In this document: in pieces, positions 55,151 to 64,000 of the stretch | Layout: every line of letters begins with the position of its first letter | How positions within the stretch are numbered: the first letter of the stretch is position 1 | Assembly (NCBI GenBank): GCA_963920705.1 | Contig: CAWUCO010000284.1 | Location: 1,197,222-1,261,221 of the forward strand | DNA length: 64,000 nucleotides | Source: Odiellus spinosus | Taxonomy: Eukaryota > Arthropoda > Arachnida > Opiliones > Phalangiidae | Reading direction: 5' to 3' | Translations under genes and position numbers: made by a program | Notes under the pieces: generated by a model | Told to the model about the DNA's origin: nothing | The model's database searches: none | Seen by the model: only the letters and a program-made list of their open reading frames with translations

Positions 55151-55235
55151 AAGTTGGCTAGTTGGCAACGCACTAGCCTGGTGATTGCAGAGACCCGGGT
55201 TCGATTCCCCAAAACAGCTTTTTTTTTATTTATTT
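55151..55235 (+). repeat. tRNA-derived SINE-like head
   Basis: AAGTTGGCTAGTTGGCAACG (A-box type) with CACTAGCCTGGTGATTGCAG and then CCCGGGTTCGATTCCCC (B box). It runs into T-rich DNA. The typical two-box spacing of a pol III promoter is kept. No full tRNA fold, so SINE rather than tRNA gene. Confidence 0.6.
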
Positions 55236-55363
55236 TATAGTATTAATTACTAAATGATTTGTGTCATATTGAAACATTTGAAATAATAATAATACAAATA
55301 AGCATATTAACTATAAAAGCATGTACAGCCAATATGGGTATAAGCTTGCCCAAATAAAACAAA

Positions 55364-55587
55364 TATTTAATTAAAAAAATTTTCACAGGAGTCACTGCAG
55401 TTTTATTTATCAATAGTTTTATTGACTAAGACAACGTTTCGGAGCTATTACTCCATCATCAGGTCCACTACTTGATAGTGGTGGACCTGATGATGGAGTA
55501 ATAGCTCCGAAACATTGTCTTAGTCAATAAAATTATTGATAAATAAAACTGCATTGACTCCTTGCGAATTTTTTTTTAATTAAATGT
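55364..55587. repeat. Near-perfect palindrome, ~110-bp arms
   Basis: The left arm has GGAGTCACTGCAGTTTTATT, ACAACGTTTCGGAGCTATTA and CTCCATCATCAGGTCCACTA; the right arm is the reverse complement with only a few differences, and the tip is about six bases (TTGATA). The arms extend outwards through TTTAATTAAAAAAA. The CTGATGATGGAG...CTCCGAAAC phrase is widespread in arthropod repeats and recalls Penelope-like termini. Confidence 0.9.
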
Positions 55588-55589
55588 AT

Positions 55590-55970
55590 AATAGCTGCAA
55601 AAGAAATGATTGGTTAAAACAAATATTTACTGGTTGTTCCGTATAAGGGAAAAAAGAAAAACTGATAGGTTGCACCTCTTAGTTTAAAGCTTCATGGAAA
55701 TCTCTGTTTTTCTACACTATTCCTAAACGGATTCGTTTGAATAAACCGTTTAAGCTGTTAAATACGTTCATTTTTAACTATTTGCACTACCAAAGCTAAA
55801 CTTGGTGAAAAAAGGTTTAGAGTTAAGGACATGAGAGGTCGATGTTGAAATTCACTACTAACTGATAGAGTAAATCTCCATGATTTAGAATAATATAAGA
55901 TATTATTCCTAAAAAATCTATAAAAAAAACCTTCGTTTCGGAGTAAACTCTGAGAATTATTTCTGCACTT
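55590..55970. other. Unassigned non-coding DNA
   Basis: Nothing recognised. Confidence 0.5.
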
Positions 55971-55974
55971 TCAA

Positions 55975-56190
55975 GGGAGTTGAGTTGTCCGTTTAGACGG
56001 TACAAAAGGGGGTAGGCAACCATATTCATCACACATGTTAAGTGGGTTGACACATCGCCGACACATCGCCACCACAGCGCATGAGCTCACGCGTAGAGAC
56101 GGCGATGTATCAACCCCGTTTACGTGTGTAATACAGATGGTTGTCTACGCCCTATCCTACCGTCGCAATGGTCAATTAACGGTCTCCTAC
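55975..56190. repeat. Diverged inverted repeat (~80-bp arms)
   Basis: Left GTAGGCAACCATATTCATCA, CACATGT, GGGTTGACACATCGCC; right GGCGATGTATCAACCCCGTT, ACGTGTG, CAGATGGTTGTCTACGCC. About 75% paired by eye. A 75-codon frame across it is incidental. Confidence 0.75.
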
Positions 56191-56274
56191 CGACGTCACA
56201 CGGCGCGCACTGTTGCCCGCCAACTAGACACGGTACGCCGCAACCCCCGCCCCCTTTTCTGAAAGCGTTGATTA

Positions 56275-56545
56275 ACTAAAAGACTTTATTCGAGCCAAAA
56301 TATTTTATAGATTCACGCAAGCCGTCAAGCGCAGTATCTATATCTCATATTTTGAAAACGTGCAACCGTGGCTTAGAGAAGACGACCTACAAGGACTCCA
56401 AGTGGAGCCGATTGTTGGTAATTATTGCACTTGCAAAGCTGGTGCACGAACCCTTAGGGTATGTGAACACGTTGCAAGTGTTCTATGGTACTTTGCCTAT
56501 GCTCGTCTCCAAGTAGACGTTCATTACCCACCAGGAAATATTTAA
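56275..56545 (+). CDS. SWIM zinc-finger protein, C-terminal exon
   Basis: Open frame of about 90 codons ending in TAA at 56543-56545. It reads DFIRAKIFYRFTQAVKRSIS, VQPWLREDDLQGLQVEPIVG, then NYCTCKAGARTLRVCEHVAS, with CxC-x(n)-CxH spacing, a SWIM finger, followed by VLWYFAYARLQ. SWIM fingers bind DNA or protein and are found at the C-terminus of Mutator-like and some other transposases, and in some host proteins. A stop lies just upstream of the frame, so this is a last exon or a remnant; the rest of the gene was not found. The last 177 bp are duplicated at 61003. Probably transposon-derived (inference). Confidence 0.65.
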
Positions 56546-56549
56546 GGTC

Positions 56550-56940
56550 AGTGTTAGATTCGGCAAACCGAGATGACCACGGTGGCCCAGTGGTCGTACC
56601 AATCTAATATTAATATCATCATTCCCATTTTGTCGTTTTAAAATTTTGTCCGTCAATAGTTCTTGACATGAATTGTTTACACAGAGAATCTTCTCATGTT
56701 AAGAGGGATATTTGGTGTTTGCAACACCTTCCCCTTTGAAGAAACGATCCTATCTCATTATGAATAACTTTAGTCCAGTCAATTATCAACAGCTATTAAA
56801 CAACAAAACACTGTTTCCATCTTCCATTATCATTTGGCTAATAAATTATTATTTTTATTTTTGTTTCATATTATGCTTTGTGGGAATATTTTATGCTGTT
56901 TGAATTTACTGATTTTAAATACATCTGAATGTATCACTGA
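56550..56940 (+). other. Spacer after the SWIM exon
   Basis: Probably 3' UTR or subterminal DNA, repeated at 61184-61570. A 63-codon frame (56712-56903) starting MVFATPSPLKKRSYL is kept in unit 2 apart from two lost codons and a Val-to-Ile change, but it looks incidental. Confidence 0.5.
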
Positions 56941-56943
56941 ATA

Positions 56944-57635
56944 TGGGGAATTTTTATTCCCTTTAAATTCCTTGTATAAGCATTCATAAGCTAACATGAA
57001 CGAATTGCCTCGACTAAAGTCGAGGAGTTGTAATAAAACATTATCCATGGATTAGGTTTGTTCGTTTGCAACCTAGATTAAAAATTAAAATATGGGGAAT
57101 TTTTTTCCCTTTAAATTCCTTGTATAAGCATTCATAAGCTAACATGAACGAATTGCCTCGACTAAAGTCGAGGAGTTGTAATAAAACATTATCCATGGAT
57201 TAGGTTTGTTCGTTTGCAACCTAGATTAAAAATTAAAATATGGGGAATTTTTTTCCCTTTAAATTTCTTGTATAAGCATTCATAAGTCAACATGAACGAA
57301 TTGCCTCGACTAAAGTCGAGGAGTTATAAAAAAACATTATCCATGGATTAGGTTTGTTCGTTTTCAACCTAAATTAAAAATTAAAATATGGGGATTTTTT
57401 ATTATCTTTAAATTCCTTGTATAAGCATTCATAAGCTAACAAGAAACGAATTGCCTCGACTAAAGTCGAGGAGTTGTAATAAAACATTATCCATGGATTA
57501 GGTTTTTTCGTTTGCAACCTAAATTAAAATATGGGGAATTTTTATTACCTTTAAATATCTTGTATAAGCATTCATAAGCTAACATGAACGAATTGCCTCG
57601 ACTAAAGTCGAGGAGTTATAAGAAAACATTATCCA
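56944..57635 (+). repeat. 148-bp satellite, array 2 (five monomers)
   Basis: CGAATTGCCTCGACTAAAGT begins at 57001, 57149, 57297, 57447 and 57589. Each monomer has an 8-bp-stem hairpin CCTCGACT-AA-AGTCGAGG and CCATGGATTAGG. Confidence 0.96.
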
Positions 57636-57640
57636 ATTAA

Positions 57641-58029
57641 GGTATAAGATCAGATTATAGAACATTGATTCTATGCCTAAAGGCAAAGCTAAATTAAGTA
57701 TATTTTTCTAGCGAACGAAAAGTTTCATTTTGTTTGACACGTAATCCCTGAAAAATAACTAAGCGAAATTTAATGTTAAGCGTCAATGGAAGAAAATCGT
57801 CTGTTATGTTTTTTCTTAAATATTTCTGAGTGAATAAAATCAGTTGTTTTGAAATTTGAAACTCTAAATCGTGCCAGATTGTGATTATATTTAAATTTCG
57901 TTTTAAAAGAAAATCTAATTATATTTAAATTTTATGTTTTAAAAGAAAATTAAATATCTGTCACTTTAGACATTCAAGGCCATAACATGTCCTTCTGGGT
58001 CTTTGTTCGCAGAGACATTTTTGATATAA
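57641..58029 (-). repeat. Repeat family A, copy 5, inverted
   Basis: From the inner end CAATTAAGGTATAAGATCAG to the outer end ACATTTTTGATATAAT. Sits between the 148-bp and 100-bp satellites. Confidence 0.95.
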
Positions 58030-58089
58030 TATCTGTCACTTCAGTCTAACACTAAAGTGTTAACTTCTATATTAAAAGACTAGCCCTTT

Positions 58090-60995
58090 AAAAAGTGATT
58101 CAGTCAAATCTCTACATTTTTACCATTGCCCTTTAAACCCAATTAAAATTAATTTTTTCACAATTTTTTCACAATTTTTGATGTTAATAGCTGCGGCAGC
58201 CGCACTTGATTCAGTCGGATCTCTACATTTTTACCATTGCCCTTTAAACCCAATTAAAATAAATTTTTCCACAGTATTTGATTTTAATAGCTGGGGCAGC
58301 CTCACTTGATTCAGTCAGATCTCTACATTTTTACCAGTGCCCTTTAAACCCAATTAAAATAAAAAATTTCATAATTTTTTATGTTAATAGCTGGGGCAGC
58401 CTCACTTGATTCAGTCAGATCTCTTCATTTTTATCATTGCCCTTTAAACCCAATTAAAATTAATTTTTTCACAATTTTTGATGTTAATAGCTGCGGCAGC
58501 CGCACTTGATTCAGTCGGATCTCTACATTTTTACCATTGCCCTTTAAACCCAATTAAAATAAATTTTTTCACAATATTTGATTTTAATAGCTGGGGCAGC
58601 CTCACTTGATTCAGTCAGATCTCAACATTTTTACCAGTGCCCTTTAAACCCAATTAAAATAAAAAATTTCATAATTTTTTATGTTAATAGCTGGGGCAGC
58701 CTCACTTGATTCAGTCAGATCTCTTCATTTTTATCATTGCCCTTTAAACCCAATTAAAATTAATTTTTTCACAATTTTTGATGTTAATAGCTGCGGCAGC
58801 CGCACTTGATTCAGTCGGATCTCTACATTTTTACCATTGCCCTTTAAACCCAATTAAAATAAATTTTTTCACAATATTTGATTTTAATAGCTGGGGCAGC
58901 CTCACTTGATTCAGTCAGATCTCAACATTTTTACCATTGCCCTTTAAACCCAATTAAAATAAAAATTTTCATAATTTTTTATGTTAATAGCTGGGGCAGC
59001 CTCACTTGATTCAGTCAGATCTCTACATTTTTATCATTGCCCTTTAAACCCAATTAAAATAAAAAATTTCATATTTTTTTATGTTAATAGCTGGGGCAGC
59101 CTCACTTGATTCAGTCAGATCTCTACATTTTTATCATTGCCCTTTAAACCCAATTAAAATAAAAAATTTCATAATTTTTTATGTTAATAGCTGGGGCAGC
59201 CTCACTTGATTCAGTCAGATCTCTTCATTTTTATCATTGCCCTTTAAACCCAATTAAAATTAATTTTTTCATAATTTTTGATGTTAATAGCTGCGGCAGC
59301 CGCACTTGATTCAGTCGGATCTCTACATTTTTACCATTGCCCTTTAAACCCAATTAAAATAAATTTTTTCACAATATTTGATTTTAATAGCTGGGGCAGC
59401 CTCACTTGATTCAGTCAGATCTCTACATTTTTACCATTGCCCTTTAAACCCAATTAAAATTAATTTTTTCATAATTTTTGATGTTAATAGCTGGGGCAGC
59501 CTCACTTGATTCAGTCAGATCTCAACATTTTTACCATTGCCCTTTAAACCCAATTAAAATAAAAAATTTCATAATTTTTTATGTTAATAGCTGGGGCAGC
59601 CTCACTTGATTCAGTCAGATCTCTTCATTTTTATCATTGCCCTTTAAACCCAATTAAAATTAATTTTTTCACAATTTTTGATGTTAATAGCTGCGGCAGC
59701 CGCACTTGATTCAGTCGGATCTCTACATTTTTACCATTGCCCTTTAAACCCAATTAAAATAAATTTTTTCACAATATTTGATTTTAATAGCTGGGGCAGC
59801 CTAACTTGATTCAGTCAGATCTCAACATTTTTACCATTGCCCTTTAAACCCAATTAAAATAAAAATTTTCATAATTTTTTATGTTAATAGCTGGGGCAGC
59901 CTCACTTGATTCAGTCAGATCTCTACATTTTTATCATTGCCCTTTAAACCCAATTAAAATAAAAATTTTCATAATTTTTTATGTTAATAGCTGGGGCAGC
60001 CTCACTTGATTCAGTCAGATCTATACATTTTTATCATTGCCCTTTAAACCCAATTAAAATTAATTTTTTCACAATTTTTGATGTTAATAGCTGTGGCAGC
60101 CGCACTTGATTCAGTCGGATCTCTACATTTTTACCATTGGCCTTTAAACCCAATTAAAATAAATTTTTTCACAATATTTGATTTTAATAGCTGGGGCAGC
60201 CTCACTTGATTCAGTCAGATCTCTACATTTTTACCATTGCCCTTTAAACCCAATTAAAATTAATTTTTTCATAATTTTTGATGTTAATAACTGCGGCAGC
60301 CGCACTTGATTCAGTCAGATCTCAACATTTTTACCATTGCACTTTAAACCCAATTAAAATAAAAATTTTCATAATTTTTTATGTTAATAGCTGGGGCAGC
60401 CTCACTTGATTCAGTCAGATCTCTACATTTTTATCATTGCCCTTTAAACCCAATTAAAATAAAAATTTTCATAATTTTTTATGTTAATAGCTGGGGCAGC
60501 CTCACTTGATTCAGTCAGATCTATACATTTTTATCATTGCCCTTTAAACCCAATTAAAATTTATTTTTTCACAATTTTTGATGTTAATAGCTGTGGCAGC
60601 CGCACTTGATTCAGTCTGATCTCTACATTTTTACCATTGGCCTTTAAACCCAATTAAAATAAATTTTTTCACAATATTTGATTTTAATAGCTGGGGCAGC
60701 CTCACTTGATTCAGTCAGACCTCTACATTTTTACCATTGCCCTTTAAACCCAATTAAAATTAATTTTTTCATCATTTTTGATGTTAATAACTGCGGCAGC
60801 CGCACTTGATTCTGTCAGATCTGTACATTGTTACCATTGCCCTTTAAATCCAATTAAAATTAATTTCTTCATTTTTGATGTTAATAGCTACGGCAGCCGC
60901 ACTTGATTCAGTCAAATCTCTACATTTTTACCATTCCCCTTTAAACCCAATTAAAATAAATTTTTTCATCATTTTTGATGTTAATACCTCCGACA
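58090..60995 (+). repeat. 100-bp satellite, array 2, with 300-bp higher-order period
   Basis: About 29 monomers of almost exactly 100 bp (CCTTTAAACCCAATTAAAAT at 58441, 58541, 58641 ...). Three monomer types alternate (CTGCGGCAGCCGC, CTGGGGCAGCCTC after AATATTTGATTTT, and AAAAAATTTCATAATTTTTT). Blocks at 58441-58740 and 58741-59040 are nearly identical, giving a 300-bp higher-order repeat that becomes irregular after about 59000. Non-coding. Confidence 0.97.
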
Positions 60996-61002
60996 GCCGC
61001 AG

Positions 61003-61179
61003 TGGCTTAGAGAAGACGACCTACAAGGACTCCAAGTGGAGCCGATTGTTGGTAATTATTGCACTTGCAAAGCTGGTGCACGAACCCTTAGGGTATGTGA
61101 ACACGTTGCAAGTGTTCTATGGTACTTTGCCTATGCTCGTCTCCAAGTAGACGTTCATTACCCACCAGGAAATATTTAA
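61003..61179 (+). pseudogene. Second copy of the SWIM exon end
   Basis: Same sequence as 56369-56545, so it keeps the full CTCKAGARTLRVCEH finger and stop, but joins directly to satellite DNA upstream (GACAGCCGCAG at 60992-61002). It lacks the first ~30 codons of unit 1's exon. Not expected to be a working gene. Confidence 0.8.
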
Positions 61180-61575
61180 GGTCAGTGTTAGATTCGGCAA
61201 ACCGAGATGACCACGGTGGCCCAGTGGTCGTACCAATCTAATATTAATATCATCATTCCCATTTTGTCGTTTTAAAATTTTGTCCGTCAATAGTTCTTGA
61301 CATGAAGTGTTTACACAGAGAATCTTCTCATGTTAAGAGGGATATTTGGTGTTTGCAACACCTTCCCCTTTGAAGAAACGATCCTATCTCATTATGAATA
61401 ACTTTAGTCCAATCAATTATCAACAGCTATTAAACAACAAAACACTGTTTCCATCTTCCATTATCATTTGGCTAATAAATTATTATTTTTATTTCATATT
61501 ATGCTTTGTGGGAATATTTTATGCTGTTTGAATTTACTGATTTTAAATACATCTGAATGTATCACTGAATATGGG
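61180..61575 (+). other. Spacer after the second SWIM copy
   Basis: Copy of 56546-56940, with six bases fewer in an ATTTTTATTT stretch near 61490. Confidence 0.8.
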
Positions 61576-61578
61576 GAA

Positions 61579-62405
61579 TTTTTATTCCCTTTAAATTCCT
61601 TGTATAAGCATTCATAAGCTAACATGAACGAATTGCCTCGACTAAAGTCGAGGAGTTGTAATAAAACATTATCCATGGATTAGGTTTGTTCGTTTGCAAC
61701 CTAGATTAAAAATTAAAATATGGGGAATTTTTTTCCCTTTAAATTCCTTGTATAAGCATTCATAAGCTAACATGAACGAATTGCCTCGACTAAAGTCGAG
61801 GAGTTGTAATAAAACATTATCCATGGATTAGGTTTGTTCGTTTGCAACCTAGATTAAAAATTAAAATATGGGGAATTTTTTTCCCTTTAAATTTCTTGTA
61901 TAAGCATTCATAAGTCAACATGAACGAATTGCCTCGACTAAAGTCGAGGAGTTATAAAAAAACATAATCCATGGATTAGGTTTGTTCGTTTTCAACCTAA
62001 ATTAAAAATTAAAATATGGGGATTTTTTATTATCTTTAAATTCCTTGTATAAGCATTCATAAGCTAACAAGAAACGAATTGCCTCGACTAAAGTCGAGGA
62101 GTTGTAATAAAACATTATCCATGGATTAGGTTTATTCGTTTTCAACCTAAATTAAAGTTAAAATATGGGGATTTTTTATTATCTTTAAATTCCTTGTATA
62201 AGCATTCATAAGCTAACAAGAAACGAATTGCCTCGACTAAAGTCGAGGAGTTGTAATAAAACATTATCCATGGATTAGGTTTTTTCGTTTGCAACCTAAA
62301 TTAAAATATGGGGAATTTTTATTACCTTTAAATATCTTGTATAAGCATTCATAAGCTAACATGAACGAATTGCCTCGACTAAAGTCGAGGAGTTATAAGA
62401 AAACA
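61579..62405 (+). repeat. 148-bp satellite, array 3 (six monomers)
   Basis: CGAATTGCCT at 61629, 61777, 61925, 62075, 62224 and 62366. One monomer more than array 2; the extra one resembles its neighbour, as expected of unequal exchange. Confidence 0.96.
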
Positions 62406-62410
62406 TTATC

Positions 62411-62880
62411 CAATTAAGGTATAAGATCAGATTATAGAACATTGATTCTATGCCTAAAGGCAAAGCTAAATTAAGTATATTTTTCTAGCGAACGAAAAGT
62501 TTCATTTTGTTTGACACGTAATCCCTGAAAAATAACTAAGCGAAATTTAATGTTAAGCGTCAATGGAAGAAAATCGTCTGTTATGTTTTTTCTTAAATAT
62601 TTCTGAGTGAATAAAATCAGTTGTTTTGAAATTTGAAACTCTAAATCGTGCCAGATTGTGATTATATTTAAATTTCGTTTTAAAAGAAAATCTAATTATA
62701 TTTAAATTTTATGTTTTAAAAGAAAATTAAATATCTGTCACTTTAGACATTCAAGGCCATAACATGTCCTTCTGGGTCTTTGTTCGCAGAGACATTTTTG
62801 ATATAATATCTGTCACTTCAGACATTCAAGGCCATAACATGTCCTTCCGGGTCTTTGTTCGAAAAGACATTTTTGATTAA
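62411..62880 (-). repeat. Repeat family A, copy 6, inverted, with duplicated outer end
   Basis: Copy of 57641-58029 plus an extra ~63-bp repetition of the CTGTCACTTCAGACATTCAA ... ACATTTTTGAT outer segment. Confidence 0.95.
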
Positions 62881-62944
62881 TATCTGTCACTTCAGTCTAA
62901 CACTAAAGTGTTAACTTCTATATTAAAAGACTAGCCCTTTAAAA

Positions 62945-64000
62945 AGTGATTCAGTCAAATCTCTACATTTTTACCATTGCCCTTTAAACCCAATTAAAAT
63001 TAATTTTTTCACAATTTTTTCACAATTTTTGATGTTAATAGCTGCGGCAGCCGCACTTGATTCAGTCGGATCTCTACATTTTTACCATTGCCCTTTAAAC
63101 CCAATTAAAATAAATTTTTCCACAGTATTTGATTTTAATAGCTGGGGCAGCCTCACTTGATTCAGTCAGATCTCTACATTTTTACCAGTGCCCTTTAAAC
63201 CCAATTAAAATAAAAAATTTCATAATTTTTTATGTTAATAGCTGGGGCAGCCTCACTTGATTCAGTCAGATCTCTTCATTTTTATCATTGCCCTTTAAAC
63301 CCAATTAAAATTAATTTTTTCACAATTTTTGATGTTAATAGCTGCGGCAGCCGCACTTGATTCAGTCGGATCTCTACATTTTTACCATTGCCCTTTAAAC
63401 CCAATTAAAATAAATTTTTTCACAATATTTGATTTTAATAGCTGGGGCAGCCTCACTTGATTCAGTCAGATCTCAACATTTTTACCATTGCCCTTTAAAC
63501 CCAATTAAAATAAAAATTTTCATAATTTTTTATGTTAATAGCTGGGGCAGCCTCACTTGATTCAGTCAGATCTCTACATTTTTATCATTGCCCTTTAAAC
63601 CCAATTAAAATAAAAAATTTCATATTTTTTTATGTTAATAGCTGGGGCAGCCTCACTTGATTCAGTCAGATCTCTACATTTTTATCATTAACCTTTAAAC
63701 CCAATTAAAATAAAAATTTTCATAATTTTTTATGTTAATAGCTGGGGCAGCCTCACTTGATTCAGTCAGATCTATACATTTTTATCATTGCCCTTTAAAC
63801 CCAATTAAAATTAATTTTTTCACAATTTTTGATGTTAATAGCTGTGGCAGCCGCACTTGATTCAGTCGGATCTCTACATTTTTACCATTGGCCTTTAAAC
63901 CCAATTAAAATAAATTTTTTCACAATATTTGATTTTAATAGCTGGGGCAGCCTCACTTGATTCAGTCAGATCAATACATTTTTACCATTGCCCTTTAAAC
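62945..64000 (+). repeat. 100-bp satellite, array 3, runs off the window
   Basis: Same start as array 2 (AAAAAGTGATTCAGTCAAAT, then two TTTTTTCACAA copies) and the same monomer types, but the order of types diverges from array 2 after about six monomers. Confidence 0.96.

Larger units (their letters stand above)
56369..64000 (+). repeat. Tandem array of a composite unit, 4634-bp offset
   Basis: TGGCTTAGAGAAGACGACCT starts at 56369 and again at 61003. From there the two units run parallel, almost identical: SWIM end, spacer, 148-bp satellite, repeat A, 100-bp satellite. Differences include six bases missing in unit 2 near 61490 (offset drops to 4628), one extra 148-bp monomer in unit 2, and a ~63-bp duplication at the outer end of A in unit 2. 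Unit 2 leaves the window inside the satellite. Confidence 0.95.

Noticed and set aside
55823-56262. Frames around the 56.0-kb inverted repeat
   Set aside because: The sequence is palindromic, and the frames read the arms of a non-coding inverted repeat.
56577-56600. GGTGGCCCAGTGGTCGTACC as a tRNA-like A box
   Set aside because: No B box or tRNA fold follows. Repeated at 61211 only because of the tandem array.
58090-60995. CRISPR-like regular array
   Set aside because: Whole monomers are repeated without unique spacers; it is eukaryotic satellite DNA.

Overview
The window looks like heterochromatin-like, repeat-packed nuclear DNA from an arthropod, most likely an insect. The evidence is AT-rich sequence, a short interstitial run of the insect telomere repeat (TTAGG) inside a mobile element, and a mixture of LINE, Gypsy, Copia, Polinton, PIF/Harbinger and hAT sequences, many short inverted-repeat elements and two satellites. 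I find no gene that can be confidently called a host gene. The only non-transposon coding candidates are a possible two-exon fragment near 53.4-53.9 kb and some weak exon-like stretches just after it.

Layout. 0-2.1 kb: 3' half of a non-LTR retrotransposon inserted in a dispersed repeat (family A). 2.2-4.0 kb: fossil fragment of a Polinton protein-primed DNA polymerase. 4.0-20 kb: non-coding and built from repeats. These are a 277-bp tandem repeat, 5S-like and tRNA-like SINE or pseudogene pieces, five copies of a ~510-bp family D, several hAT-type MITEs (one with a perfect 8-bp target duplication), a 30-bp minisatellite, and a striking row of three RNA-like hairpins at 17.2-17.45 kb. 20-26 kb: foldback elements, then a composite of 100-bp satellite, repeat A, 148-bp satellite, and an inverted repeat A. 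26-35.4 kb: foldback and MITE families, including a nested hAT MITE whose empty target site is also in the window, a foldback whose arms are minisatellites, and a 21-bp minisatellite. 35.4-42.2 kb: incomplete, decayed Polinton with capsid, integrase and protease genes and a MITE inserted in it. 42.4-49.7 kb: Copia gag fossil, LINE ORF1 fragment, and a decayed Gypsy element with a PIF/Harbinger transposon lying between its reverse transcriptase and RNase H parts. 50-56 kb: a 1.13-kb inverted-repeat element, mostly unassigned DNA and a near-perfect 55.4-kb palindrome. 56.3-64 kb: a large tandem array with a 4634-bp offset between its two units.

The most unusual structure is this last array. Each unit joins the 3' end of a gene coding for a SWIM zinc finger, a 148-bp satellite whose monomers contain a hairpin, repeat A, and a 100-bp satellite with a 300-bp higher-order period. 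The same satellite-A-satellite block occurs inverted at 21.8-24.1 kb, where repeat A then appears again in opposite orientation at 24.55-25.68 kb, as if A were a long terminal inverted repeat. I infer a DNA transposon, perhaps Mutator-like or another SWIM-bearing superfamily, that carries satellite DNA and is itself turning into a satellite.

Coordinates of repeats were set by eye and are usually good to about 10-20 bases. Element borders are firmer where a target-site duplication is given.
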